In this document: one piece after another, positions 35,832-56,765 of the stretch
Position numbering within the stretch: position 1 is the first letter of the stretch
How the letters are laid out: every line of letters begins with the position of its first letter
Position numbers and translations under genes: made by a program
The notes under the pieces: generated by a model
Databases searched by the model: none
Seen by the model: the letters and a program-made list of their open reading frames with translations, nothing else
What the model was told of the DNA's origin: nothing
Assembly: GCA_033239005.1 (NCBI GenBank)
Contig: BSQZ01000072.1
Coordinates: 1,877,001 to 1,941,000, forward strand
DNA length: 64,000 bases
DNA from: Lamellibrachia satsuma
Lineage: Eukaryota > Annelida > Polychaeta > Sabellida > Siboglinidae
Direction of reading: 5' to 3'

Positions 35832-38815
35832 ATCAGTCATTTCGCGTAATGACTGACACGTTTACATTACGGGAAATGACTGTTTCACTCAGGAATTTTG
35901 TGAAATGACTGAACATTTCAGTCATTACGCGAAATGACTGGAATTAAGGCACTGTTAATACAAAGTTTGACAGGTTACCATTTCAGTCATACTGTGTAAT
36001 AACAATTTGCATACTTTGTCATTATATCATTTTGTTCCAATGTTAATTGTGCATTAATGTCAGCTTTCATAATTCTTCAGACATTCACATTACTCAAGTA
36101 GATAAACAAAATAAATACATATTTGCTATATATTTTCAAATGGCAACATTTTGTTAATAATTGATCCCTCTTTTGGGACAAGACTATAACCCTCCATCTG
36201 ACAGTTTGATTGACAGCTATCTCACTAGTGTTCTCTGATTTGAAGAACAGGTAATGCTAATTGCCTAACAAAGGTGACTGTCTCAATTGGTTATTGTGCA
36301 TTGCCTGTCCCTATTAAAAAAACACAATCAGTAGGTTTTAATCACTTGCCTCTTGGCATAACTATCACAATAACACAGGCTAATTACGAAGTACAATTTA
36401 AGGAAGTACATGACATCCAATTCCCAAAGTGGAATATTTCAATACTATAGAACAACTCAAGCTTGCGGCAACTGATGAACCTTCGGAGACACGCCATGGA
36501 TACTACGTACTCAGCAAGAACCAATTTTTATTTGCAGTATCTTATGCTGAACATTGTTTCTTGATTTTAAGTGTGAGAAATTTACCAGACATTTCACAAT
36601 TTGAGGGATAAATAATAGTCCATTTAATCAATACAAATATGCTAACCTATAATAAATGAGGTATGGGTGGATATATAGTTGAATACTCTTCCAAACGCGC
36701 CATAGCTAACATGTAATTATGCAGTAATGATATCATATCAGAATTATGTCATACAAATTATTCCACAGCCCCAGGCCAGACAGGTGAAACCCCCCACCTA
36801 GGGAATTTCTGCCACAACATTGTTCAAGAAGCTTAATATAAAACACATGCAATTTTGGTGACTCGCATAACATGATGTGGTTTCATTTTCATTTGGCAAT
36901 GGTGAAATTTCACATCTTCATTCATTGATCTGCCCATTGAATCCATAGCTAGGTAATTCCATTCAAAGATTTTCTCAGTCAGAAGTTACTATCCACCACA
37001 GTTGTATTGGATACCACTTCAAGCCTTAATCCTTACTCTGTTAAATTCTTCCTTTCTTTATGTAAGACAGAAAGTCCGCAATGAAAGGATCTTTTTTCAG
37101 TTAATCATGAATTGCACGACTGAGCACAAATGAAAGCTGTCAAAATTGTCTCACAAAATTCGAAGTCCTTTCATGGTTTGTCACATTAAGCCATGCAAAC
37201 AAATTAATTTAAAAGGGAAGTTAAACCAATTGCTGATACATTGATAAATATCATGATTATGAGTATATTACAATTACAATATATATTTTCTTCTCACCAT
37301 TTTGGTTGAGGTAATTTATAATTAAAATTGGATAATAATTAAAATTTGCGAATATGTTTTGCAGGTATCAAATTCTTCAACGTGGTGACATCGAGAAGTT
37401 GATAAAGAAAGGAAAAACAGAACAAGAAGAGCCAATATATCATGTGTGCATTGAGAACACCTATGACGTCATCCTTTCAAGTGGATCATTGTGGATCATT
37501 GTTTATCAATGCTATCTCACAAAGTTCTGTGTCATATGGTCTCTAACCTCGAAGCGAGCAGCAGAAGTAGCTATCCAGCTGTTGGATATATTTCTCCTGT
37601 TCGGAGCCTCTGCAATACCCAGTTCCCATCCCTATGGTGGATAAAGGAAGGGGGATCCATGTAACATCCTGGGGGTCATCAACTTATAGACCACTGCTGT
37701 GAAGACTTGGATCCTGATAAATAAATATTCACACAACCAATTCCCACTTATGCATTCTATCCCAATCTGACACCAACCAACTAAGACCAACAGATATCTC
37801 TCCGCCATGCATTAAAAATGTCAGCAACTGGAGGACAAGGTTTTGTCAGGTGTGACTGTTGCAGTCTTCTTTAAAAAATGTACTAGCAACAGGTGCAAGT
37901 GCTACAAAGCAAAACGAATGTGTCTGAGCTGTTCAAACAAGTGAGAATGAACCACATGACATGCTAATCATCCAGTTGAGAGTAAAGGAAATTTTACTTT
38001 TAAAACCAGACATGATTTAATTTGTCGTCTTATAAATATCTTCTGGGTAATGGGTATGATTTCTCTGAGTGGCAAGTATACCTACCAGTATACTTCACAT
38101 GTCTTTCATGATAATTAGTGAGTATAATAATTATTTAGTAATATTTGTTGAACACAATATTAGCTTTCACCAATACTGTGATGTAACATATTATGAATTT
38201 AACATTCTTCGCTTAAAAACAACTACCCCGGGGTATATGCTCTCATCCATATACATAGAACATACATATGATTATGTGAATATGGCATATTGTATAATTT
38301 GTTTGACATATATTGTGGAAATGTTGATATAATTTCCAATGTTAGAGTATACTATTGCAAGTTGTAGAATCATAATAAAGTTATATGTTGTTCAATAAGA
38401 CAGTGTTGTTGTGTCTTAAGTATGTATGTAACATTTCCAACAGTTAATTTAAGATACATAATAGAAGAATTTTTTATTGATATTTCACATTGTTTGCTCT
38501 GGGTATAATGGCACAAGGCGAACCGAGGGGGGCTGGGGCTCTGCACCTCGTAACAAAAACATTAATTTGATAAGTGGTTTCAATCATGTGGAGTAACTTC
38601 AATTCCTGGTGTTCTATATGATCCAAAGTGAAACCGAATAATAATTTTAAATCATAATTTCATCACAATATAAACACTATTTTTAGTGTGACAAATAGAT
38701 AGCTGCTAGGTGGCTATTTCTGAAAATATCTGGCTAGGTTGCTGAAAAAACAGCAAGTTTGCCCACATCACTTATCATTAACCAAGGGAAACACTGTTTC
38801 AGTCGTTACGCGAAA
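35832..38815 (+). mobile_element. candidate Ginger2/KRBA2-like DNA transposon, deleted
   Basis: Near-palindromic CAGTCATTTCGCGTAATGAC-type words stand at 35832 and 35920 and a related TTTCAGTCGTTACGCGAAATG at 38798. Between them lie transposase remnants (see 36429-38000). The boundary words as terminal repeats are inference; no target duplication was found. Confidence 0.5.
36429..38000 (+). pseudogene. KRBA2-like integrase/transposase remnant
   Basis: Blocks: EYFNTIEQLKLAATDEP with HGYYVLSK; then YQILQRGDIEKLIKKGKTEQ and EEPIYHVCIENTYDVI; then CYLTKFCVIWSLTSKRAAEV and AIQLLDIFLLFGASAI of the integrase core; finally GGQGFVRCDCC and NRCKCYKAKRMCLSC, the Cys-rich C-terminus. This series is characteristic of KRAB-A-domain-containing-2-like proteins, which derive from Ginger2/TDD integrases. 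Much of the catalytic core is deleted and stops are present. Confidence 0.75.
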
Positions 38816-39635
38816 TGGGAGGGAGGGAGGTAGGGAGGGAGGGAAAACGTCTTTTACGCTTTTCAGTATCATGAGTCGTACTAACGAAGAATAGCGAAAT
38901 GAACGTCGAAGTTCATGAACGTAATTTAATGAGGCGCAGATCCTATACGATCGCTCATTGACCCGTTGATTAAGGTCAGGTATCTGACGGCAGGCGTGAT
39001 AAAACTTGTATGCTGTGTTGTCCGTTTTCGCAGCAATGATTAATGGAAAGAAGAAGATATAGCCCAGAAACAATTTTAATCGTTCATATTAAATAACATT
39101 AATTATTTTCTCGTAATACATGTGAAATAAAAGCATCCTTTCATTGCGCATACACATATTCAACAAAATATATAACATTTATTAACGTATTAGTAATTAA
39201 TTAATTTACATGCTACACTTTTGTAACTGCTAGTGTGATTTTAATTAGCTTTTTAAAGGGATGGAGTCGTCGTAGAGTATTCAGTATTCTTGCCACAATA
39301 ATATCGTGAAGTACAAATGTATTATTATCATTATGCGACTACATAACTTTTCATTATCATTACAAGCCATCGTTGTCAGTCTCATTATCATTACCATCAA
39401 TGACCAATTATATGTAAAGAACTCTATGAACCAACTATTGTAAAAGTTTCTTATATTTATTTGAATGAAAAGGTCGCAAAGTAACAATGGTGTTTTAAAG
39501 CTGTCTGCTGGTATAACTCTTACTGCGCTGCTGCTTGGTGGGTTTATTGATACAGATGTTAAAGACAGTAAGCTTACCGCTGGTCCACTGTTGGAAGTCT
39601 GGAACCCATATCAGTGTAGTGATCACCAACGAATG
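38816..39635. other. no recognised gene
   Basis: A GGGAGGGAGG tract at 38817-38842, then AT-rich sequence. Short frames (for example 39465-39650) are unrecognised. Confidence 0.45.
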
Positions 39636-39785
39636 AATGGCTTCAATTGAAAGCTTGCGGAGCCTGTCCCCATCAGAAGCCTAGTGTGAAAAGGATGGGG
39701 ACTCTCGGTAAGCCCATGGTGTCTTTGCCCAGTTGCCATCTGGGCTTTTGCCTCGAATGGCAATCTTGTTAAATATTGTTACATA
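39636..39785 (+). mobile_element. CR1-like 3' tail
   Basis: Matches the 3' end of the nested CR1-like element: gggactctcggtaagcc, ttgcccagttgccatctggg, tggcaatcttgttaaat. Confidence 0.75.
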
Positions 39786-40309
39786 TGGGATACGGACATA
39801 ACTCCTCTCGGACAAAACCCCTAACGATCATTATTATTTTGACCTTGCATGCAACATAATTTTTCTGCAACTTGTTTATTTAAAATAATTCAGTCACGTA
39901 CATGTTGACACTTCATATGTATTGAGTTTGAGAAATACCAATGATGTAACTAATTGCGTATAAGATGATCTTTACACTTGCTATATATAAAATCAGTAGA
40001 CCTAGCATCACATCACACTATACATTTCTTTTTTCCGGAGGGGGTAACATAGGTATACATACACACTTTCCCCGGATATAATGCCTCCACCTAAATAACA
40101 ACTATATGACTAAAACAACCTCCTCACATAACTACACAAAAATACAACATGCAGTATATGTAATAACCTTTATTTACACTGTAAAAATTTAGTTACGTCT
40201 TTATTGTGGGGGGAGGTGAGTGCTGAGTACGACTACCCCATTTGTACCATGGCTAATCCGGCACAGGCTGAATACAATTTTCCAGTTATTGTTGTTCCGA
40301 TTAATGCTT
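39786..40309. other. no recognised feature
   Basis: Contains GGACAAAACCCCTAACG at about 39809, like 29840. Otherwise nothing recognised. Confidence 0.4.
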
Positions 40310-40412
40310 CACACGCACACGCACACGCACACGCACACGCACACGCACACGCACACGCACACGCACACGCACACGCAAACGCACACGCACACGCACACGC
40401 ACACGCACACGC

Positions 40413-40463
<51 letters not shown>
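40310..40463. repeat. (CACACG)n(AC)n microsatellite
   Basis: CACACG hexamers with one CAAACG, then AC dinucleotides. Confidence 0.97.
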
Positions 40464-40465
<2 letters not shown>

Positions 40466-40974
40466 ACCCTCGATCACACATTGAAAGCATAGGATTGTGT
40501 ATCCGCTGGATATGAGCTGTGAATGTGTTATCGGTCATTCGATCAAGAAATGTGTATTCAGACAAACCCAGTGGTACTACAACTGCAAGACGCAGCTTTT
40601 GCGTGAAAAGCAATACATATGTTTTTTACATTACTCACAAGTTTAGAATTATTAAAGAACCTAAATAATTATATGTTCTTGGTGTTCCCCAAAAATACGA
40701 ATATGCATAATCATTTAATTATTATTTGTAAATTATTTAAATGAATATGTTAATGTAAAGAGAATACATTAAATTGTAAATTTATATAAATTGACTTAAT
40801 TAAATTAAAGTACTCCCTCCCTCCCTTCCTCCCTCCCTCCCCCGTCCCGCCCTTCCTCCCTCCCTTCCTCCCTCCCTCCCCCTCCCTCTCTACCTACATC
40901 CCGAGGAGTAGCTAATGCGCAAATCGCACACGCGCCATGTTTATCATGCAATCAGCCCCACTGTTTTGATACGC
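40464..40974. other. AT-rich sequence and (CCCT)n tract
   Basis: Nothing recognised to 40808. A CCCT-rich polypyrimidine tract spans 40809-40895. Confidence 0.5.
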
Positions 40975-41425
40975 CCACGACCAGCACCTATGGCTACAAC
41001 TGCTGCTGTTGGTCAAAAATGAATGACGATCCTCCTCACAACACGCCCGATACATCATCAACGACGCTGCCGGGAAAAGCAAGATTGAGGGGGTCAAAGA
41101 GGCATGAAAGAACCTGCGGTAGGATACTGCATATTAACTCGGGGAACTCTTCCCAATATCACCTATCAAGCCAATCGGACACGCCCTCAGACGACGCCCA
41201 GTGGTTCACTCAATTGATCACAAGCTAGACATGGCCGGTTCAATCGTAAATTTAGTGCAACGTGGCTGGCGCCAATAGCATCGAGCGAATGCGGTGCTGA
41301 AAGGCACATCGCCCAAGTCACCTTTGAGTGCCCGCCGCTTTGCTGCGCTGGCAAATTGGTGTCAAAATGCACGCGCCTAGCTTCGGCATCTGAGTGTACC
41401 AGATATCTGAACATATCTTAAAGTG
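40975..41425 (+). repeat. dispersed repeat B, copy 1
   Basis: Matches 63555-64000 closely: gatcctcctcacaacacgcc, ggcgccaatagcatcg, tgcccgccgctttgctgcgc, ggcaaattggtgtcaaaatg. GC-richer than its surroundings. Open frames on the minus strand are similar in both copies, but I recognise no protein. Confidence 0.9.
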
Positions 41426-42553
41426 GTATTAAATAAATATATTAATTTCACATATAGACAGCTTGGGTATATTACCACATATCGGGGCCTTCTCGACATT
41501 TCATGTGTTTACTTGCCGTGGATGGGGACATTCGTTAATTGAAGCTCAATACAACGTTTAGCAGTAATTAATATTCTAATGGATATGTTATGCGTTTTTA
41601 GTACAGCTATATTACACAAAACAACATATAACATGGTATTTATTCGTGATATAGCCCCGGGAGGAATTTTGTTAAGAGGTCTCTGGTATAAGACCGATAG
41701 TTCCTTCCTTAAGAGCTACCATTATGGCCACCATAAAACTAGATCTCAAAACCAATATGTATATAAAACAAAACATTGAAATAAACAAAACGTAGGATCA
41801 AATAAATTGTAACGGTATACCATCGAAACCGTAATGATGCGATGTCAGACACGAATATAGTTTGCACTGCCGTGTTAATACACATTCACGCTTTTTATTA
41901 ATTTACCGGCGAAGTGTTTACTTTGTGCGTGGCACTTGGAAATAACAAGGCAGCAATATGTTTGTTCCACGTTACGAAGTTGCATTTTGATATTATTGGT
42001 GTTATTGTGTATGTAAAATAAAACATTGAAATTAAACAAAGTAGGATCAAATACATTGTAAATGTGTACATCAACTGATAGTAGTTTCCAAATAAAAACC
42101 AAGACAGCTTTATAATGATGTGCCGCCCCGTAACTCTCATGTCAGTAATTTCATGGTTTGTACTCACAAGGGCACACACAGGCATGCATTACTATTTTGG
42201 GTCATGCGTATATACCATATGGCCCTTTTCTTTACTCAATCCAACATCTTATATCTACAAAATGTAGTTCCTATATATTAACATTTACTTTCTACACGTG
42301 CCAATAACTTTCAGTGCAAGAGCTTGCCGTTTCAGTAAACTATGTGATTTAATTAAACAAAACTAACATGAGCCCGCAAGAATAGCTGGTCTTCAGCAGC
42401 TGACTTGACATGACAAGCTAGGTCTAATAAAGTCACATCGCTGTTCAATAATACGGCCCTAACCCAGCACAAAATGAAAATAGTACCCCCACAATTACTG
42501 TCAGTCACGACTGACCGTCCGCCTGTGGAAGGCTTCAATAGCACAACATTGTC
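41426..42553. other. no recognised feature
   Basis: AT-rich. Two short blocks around 41760-41890 and 42010-42080 repeat aataaaacattgaaat and gtaggatcaaata, a weak local duplication. Confidence 0.45.
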
Positions 42554-43250
42554 ATGCAGATTCGACGGGGTGATCGCCAGTCCATGACGCCAATACTGCG
42601 GCAACTACACTGGCTGCCCATTAAGAGAAGGATTGAGTATAAGATACTCGTCCTTGTGCACAAGGCACTCTATGAGAGCAACCAAGAGTACCTTGCCGCA
42701 CTGCTGCACCAGTACGCACCACGACGCTGCCTACGCTCTGCCGGAGGCTACTTCTCGACGTGCCACGAGTCAACCTAGAACGTTTCGGCCGCCGAGCATT
42801 TGCCTGCGCTGGCCCCACGCTGTGGAATAAACTGCCTGCCAACATACGTGGAAACGGCAACCACCCGCAATTCAAGAAGATACTAAACACATTTATTTTT
42901 TTCCACTTAATGGGTTTTACCTCTTTGATATTGCATTTTTAATGGTCTTATTACATATTATCAATCCTATTTATGTTATGTACTATTGATGATATTAGCG
43001 TTTTATTTCCTATTTAATATTTATCTTTTATATACAAATGCCATGCAATCAGTATACTTTTTCTTAAAATAATTTACACACGCGAACATTCTGCATAGTT
43101 TTTAACATTTTATACAGCGCATGTACTATTATTATTATCACTATCTACATACAAGTTTGTATCGTGTGAACTGATGTCTGTACACACCCGTGAACGGGGC
43201 AGTAGCCCTGGATTTGACGGTGTGAACATAAAGTTTTACTATTATTTATT
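42554..43250 (+). mobile_element. L2/CR1-like LINE 3' end
   Basis: QIRRGDRQSMTPILRQLHWL, IEYKILVLVHKALYESNQEY and RAFACAGPTLWNKLPANIRG are the RT C-terminal region. A frame change occurs near 42770. A 3' UTR-like tail runs to about 43245. Confidence 0.8.
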
Positions 43251-43253
43251 ATA

Positions 43254-45830
<2,577 letters not shown>

Positions 45831-46189
45831 CATTTTTAATTTGGTTAACAATATATTTTATTGTGCAACTTTGTTTTAATAAAATCGGACATAAAATTAA
45901 GGCAGCCAAACCACTGTACATATGTGAGGTATTTTGGATATGAGTGTGTTAGTGCGTGTATATATCCTTTGCTACAGCTGTCCAAGCAAGTGCAATATAT
46001 CTGATAGAATATACTGAAAAACAAGTAAAAAAAAAAAGAAAAAAATAACAAAACAATACGTACATCGCCCTATTAAAAAAAATCATGACATATTATGCCA
46101 GTTATTGCTCTTTCAGCAATCAATACCATGTAGCTGGTATGGCAAATGTATTAGCCACCCAGTCAGGCGCAGCAGTTTTTGCTGTAAAA

Positions 46190-46190
<1 letters not shown>
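45831..46190. other. no recognised feature
   Basis: AT-rich, with an A-rich stretch near 46025-46045 that may be a LINE tail. Confidence 0.4.
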
Positions 46191-47260
<1,070 letters not shown>

Positions 47261-47269
47261 GTAACAATG

Positions 47270-47620
47270 TGGGCCCATGTGAATGCCATTGATGAATAGT
47301 CACCAAACAGATCCTGTGTTGCGCAATACCATTACCAACATTGCTAGTCCGCGACTACAAAGCCACCCGGCGGACTCAGTCAGAGCAGGATGTCTTGTAT
47401 GTGGGGACGCTTGACCGAGTAATTGCCTAGTGGGCCATTTCGACAGTCGTAAACCAGTTGCTGTGTTGCACAATACTTGATTCTATGCTGTGCAATGCCA
47501 CAATTGCTATTCTACTGCAACTACAACCACCAGTGGGCTAAACCGAGCAGGCCGTCTGGTATGTTGTGACGCTTTACCGAGTAATGCCTAATGGGGCACT
47601 CCGTGTTGACAATAAATATG
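47270..47620 (+). repeat. diverged tandem duplication, period about 175 bp
   Basis: Two copies share gttgc-caataccattac/caatgccacaattgct, ctacaa-cca, gagcagg-gtct, gacgctt-accgagtaat and gcctaatgggcca-type words. Confidence 0.65.
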
Positions 47621-48808
<1,188 letters not shown>

Positions 48809-48984
48809 CCACCTTGTTTATAGAAAATTCTTAAAACACGTATATGTATGACCAAACTATTTACCAGATGTTGTAATTATAATTCAAGTTACATAAGATT
48901 AGGAAGTTGTAGATAGTTCTCAGGACGAAAAGATATAAGGAAGATGGGGAACTAAGGAAGATAATGGATTGAAGAAACACCTGA

Positions 48985-49335
48985 TGATGAGCGTAGTTGG
49001 GCGAGGTATCGTAGCAGTGAGAAAGTCGGGCTCTCCATCGAGAGAACCCGGGTTCGAACCCTCTTGTTGCCATTTCGAAGCTTTGGCAATTTAGTTCACC
49101 CCACGTTGCCATAGTTCACTCAATTGTATAAATGAGTATCTGGCTACAGACAGAGGTGGATATCTGAACGAATAATCTTCGCGCAGTAATTGCAGCGTGG
49201 CTGAAAGCTGAAAAGCTTCCCAGAGAACTCTAGTTGGCGTTGGAATGAATAGCTTTACCAAGGGAGTGAAGTGTAAAGCGCTTTGAACAGTACCAAGCAA
49301 TGGATACCGCACTATATACGTGAATATGTGCGTTT
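48985..49335 (+). mobile_element. tRNA-derived SINE, fuller copy
   Basis: A-box-like TAGTTGGGCGAGGTATCGTA, B-box GGGTTCGAACCC at about 49050, middle GCGCAGTAATTGCAGCGTGG and 3' AAGTGTAAAGCGCTTTGAAC with CGCACTATATACGTG. Same family as 30640-30945. Confidence 0.85.
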
Positions 49336-49415
49336 ACCTTTAGTGGGATGCAGACTGCGATGGGCAGGGCATAAACATACACTGAGTGAGGACAGATTGA
49401 TGGAGGCATGAAAAG

Positions 49416-49520
49416 CAAAATAGGGCGGTACTAAAGTAAGTAAAGTAACATTTTACTTAGACCTTTTTAGTGGGTCTAAGTAAAATGTTACTTTACTTAC
49501 TTTAGTACCGCCCTATTTTG
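49416..49520. repeat. perfect inverted repeat, 48-bp arms, 9-nt loop
   Basis: Arms 49416-49463 and 49473-49520 are exact reverse complements; the loop is TTTTTAGTG. Located just behind the SINE. Confidence 0.97.
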
Positions 49521-49566
49521 TTTTTCATATATAAATGCGTGTGTGATCTAAAGTGATGGTCAAGTG

Positions 49567-49807
<241 letters not shown>

Positions 49808-49940
49808 CAACTACTACAATAGACAGTTAATGACGACGACCCGCGGGCAGTAAATTCATGGTTTTAATTAAATTTAACGAAATTGCATAGCACATTTAGA
49901 AATTCGAAAGTCACTGTTTCAAGTTTGCCTGGATGTGTCT

Positions 49941-52274
<2,334 letters not shown>

Positions 52275-52660
52275 GGCCAGTTGTGTTGGCTACAACATTA
52301 ATATACCGTTTACGTATAACAAGAGCTCCGTCTTACGGTTGTATTGGTAAAATAACGGTTACTTAACGCAACATGTAATTCGTATTACACAATGAAAACA
52401 GCTTACTACTGACAAGGAAAGCCTTATAGGCGTTTATGGCTGTATTAATAGAACGTGTTAGTTTCGAATGCGATCATCAAATAATAATAATTATAATAAA
52501 TCAGGGCAAGCTTAGTTTGTGAAGAGCCGGTTGAAATTGGGGCAAAGCACATTTTCGAAAGAAACGTTTCCAACAGAGTGTTTTATTGTATGTTATTTAC
52601 TACAATGTGGTAAGCGATAATCATCTTGGTATTTTTAGTATCCATTTTTGATATCATAAA
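52275..52660 (-). promoter_or_regulatory. conserved upstream region of the BTB-ZF gene, right copy
   Basis: Nearly the same as 29387-29760. No clear TATA box close to the start codon. Likely promoter and leader by position. Confidence 0.4.
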
Positions 52661-52915
52661 TTAAATAGATGAATTCAATAGCAGCACAAACTCGTGGGAT
52701 CATGCAACATTTCGTACAAATTCCATGTATTGACTAATTTAAGTACACAAAATATTACATGAAACAAGGCATTGTATAAATGTGCATGTTTTGTTTTTGT
52801 ATCTAGCTCACACGCTTATCAAACAACAAGGAACGCTTGAATAAACCAAGACTACAAGGTGGTAGGGCTGTCAAGAAGTAAACGTTAATCCGGCGAACAT
52901 TACGAAATGTCATAA
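52661..52915. other. no recognised feature
   Basis: AT-rich sequence between the BTB-ZF upstream region and the AC-rich array. Confidence 0.4.
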
Positions 52916-53030
52916 CGGCACACACGCATACACATACGCATATACATGCAAACACACGCGCACGCAAACGCACGCACACACGCATACACATACGCATACA
53001 CATGCAAACACACGCGCACGCAAACGTACG

Positions 53031-53063
<33 letters not shown>

Positions 53064-53099
53064 GCACATGCACGCACGTACGCACGCACACACACAAAC
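52916..53099. repeat. AC-rich microsatellite with higher-order units
   Basis: ACACGCATACACATACGCAT-type longer units are repeated twice before plain AC. It occupies the position of the (AC)n array at 30229 in the left copy. Confidence 0.9.
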
Positions 53100-53614
53100 A
53101 ATGAGTCGGTATACCAGGTGGTATAAACCCTCGCTGCCACATTCGTCGCACCAACAATTATGTAACTAACTACGCGTAGTATATCGTACAGAAGTATGGA
53201 AACAGCAAACTCAATAACATATTCTTATATTTACGTAATTTGATGAAAAAAATTGGCCAACTACTAGTTTGAATGTGCATAATATTGTGGATAAGATAGC
53301 GGTATCTACCCAGTCATTTGACTATTTCGTAAAATAAGAATGAACTTTTATTCGCTGGTACGATGCAATTCGAATTAACTTTAAGCTTTGATTATATTGG
53401 CACAGTCGTCCGATTGAAAAAGTTTAATCAGGCAAAAAAATGTGTTTAGTGTAGCACCTCGACAATGACGCTGGCTGGCTGCTGGCGATTCACGGGAACG
53501 CCTACACAAAATGGAGAGGTGACAGTGGATAACAACGAGACCACGTCTCTGAGGACAGACTCTTTTGTCGGTGAATTCACGAAGCCGAGAGAGAGAGAGT
53601 CGGATGAGCGAGAG

Positions 53615-53735
53615 AATGCAGTATCCAGTCCTTAGGACCACTCAAAACGTTTTACCCTTCATCCCCAGACAGACCTATTCATTTCAGTCTTCTCTGGGAA
53701 ACATTCAACCATGCTACAATTACTGCGCCAGGTAT
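53615..53735 (-). mobile_element. SINE 3' remnant
   Basis: Counterpart of the left-copy SINE: ccccagacagacctattcat and tgctacaattactgcgcca. The tRNA-like head is missing. Confidence 0.7.
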
Positions 53736-53980
53736 TTATTAACTTTATGCCCACGTACAAAGTTGGAGGCATTGTCCTCACCCCTTTCACCCCTTTCACC
53801 CCGCCCCGGTCAGTTTAACTTGCCACTCAAACTTATCCCCACCCTGCCTTGTTTGTCCGCCGTATTCTTTGTATAGTCTACTTTTGTTTTGGGACATGTC
53901 CTGAAAAGGCTCTCTCAAGGATCAAATAGACAAGTTTTCTTTAAAACGACACATTATCGAGAGAAAGATCCTGACATTGC

Positions 53981-54289
53981 ACCATACTGGCGGCAATGTC
54001 GCAAAACGCCATTTTTCATTGTTTTTTTAGCACGAATTTCTATTAAATGGCAATTGCGTCAATGCCCCGGCGGCGCATGAACGGCAATCAAGGCGACGCT
54101 ACATCAACCATGACGCTGCCTTTTGTTGGACGCAGAATAAACGATCTTCCATTACCTCCTTATTACTACTGCGTCCTAGTCAACGCAACGATTAAAATAC
54201 CAGTGATATCACCACATCATGTGTCCACCCAAGGCAATCAAGACACCAAAAGCCGATGACACAGAAGCCTAGATGAGATAAGACGTTCG
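53981..54289. other. no recognised feature
   Basis: Mixed sequence between the duplication and the CR1-like tail. Confidence 0.35.
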
Positions 54290-54540
54290 CTAAAATAAAT
54301 GAATGGAACAAATTGTCTACAGATTGTCTAAAATAAATGAATGGAACAAATTGTCTACAGATTGTGTAACTGCTAGCAGCGTGAATATGTTTAAAAACAA
54401 GGTTGACACATATATCAGGAGGGCGGGTTATAAGTAGATGAACATTGTTGGACTCTCGATAAGCCAATGGCTTCCTTGTCCACTTGCCATCTGGGCCTTT
54501 GGTTTGGATGGCAAATCTTGTTAAATCTTGTTAAAAGACT
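54290..54540 (+). mobile_element. CR1-like 3' end with a 35-bp tandem duplication
   Basis: The word aaataaatgaatggaacaaa is duplicated with its neighbours (54293 and 54329). Then gtgaatatgtttaaaaacaa, the tail gccatctgggcctttgg and two CTTGTTAAAT units follow. Confidence 0.85.
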
Positions 54541-54544
54541 TGTG

Positions 54545-55050
54545 CGATTCGTTCGATGAATTGAACCAAAACGACAACTGAGTTGATCGATATTATCAAA
54601 TCCAAAGACGCGCGAATTGCAAAGCTTGAAGCTCATGTGAATGATATCGAGCAAAATACAAAAAAAATAAAAACATCACGGGACTAGTTATGCCGCCACA
54701 GCCACCTCACCAACATATAGAGCGAAACAACAGCCCAACCATTGTCCAGTTTCTCTCAGCGGAAAACAACCGAAAGTTTGATGACAGACACTAATGTGTA
54801 TATAACATGTACATATGCAACAGAAAATGAGTTTAAGACGTTTACTACAGAAAAACAGAGGAGCTTCTCTATTATTCAGTTAAATGCAGTCTCAAAGCAA
54901 ATTACGATTGTATCAGAAACTAATTGAAACTACTCGAGTTTGATATTGACATCATAGCAGTGACTGAAAGCATATTCACAAACATCCTGATAAAAGTATA
55001 TCTAGTGTGCTGTTAATATCACATTTATCTGATCACTTACCTGTGTATCA
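54545..55050 (+). mobile_element. LINE fragment (ORF1 coiled coil and endonuclease pieces)
   Basis: KSKDARIAKLEAHVNDIEQN is a coiled-coil-like ORF1 piece. Later FDIDIIAVTESIFTN and a block matching 58110-58180 (ttcacaaa-atcctgataaa, ctagtg-gctgttaata, tatctgatcactta) belong to the endonuclease part. Confidence 0.6.
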
Positions 55051-55054
55051 ACTA

Positions 55055-55865
<811 letters not shown>

Positions 55866-55934
55866 CGTCGCCTCGCTACTAGGGTAAGTTTTCCCAGTCC
55901 CGTGGGTGACCGTAATAGTGATATATTGAGGTTC

Positions 55935-55937
<3 letters not shown>

Positions 55938-56031
<94 letters not shown>
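55938..56031. repeat. (AT)n microsatellite
   Basis: About 94 bp, flanked on both sides by ggttcca. Confidence 0.97.
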
Positions 56032-56620
<589 letters not shown>

Positions 56621-56664
56621 ATATACATAGTTAGATAATTATTTTTGCGTTACGAGTTAATTTA

Positions 56665-56765
56665 CATCATTGTTGTAGCGGTTACCGCATTTGACTGCCA
56701 GTGTGGAGGTTTTGAGATCAATGCTGCCATAGGGAAGGGATGTGCCTTTGACTAAGATATGTAAA
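56665..56765 (+). mobile_element. tRNA-like SINE head
   Basis: TTGTAGCGGTTACCGCATTT (A-box-like) and GAGGTTTTGAGATCAATGCT (B-box-like, degraded) in SINE spacing. Confidence 0.45.

Noticed and set aside
48985..49335. possible tRNA gene from the GGGTTCGAACCC box
   Set aside because: No acceptor or anticodon stem pairing is evident, and the head continues into a SINE body repeated elsewhere.
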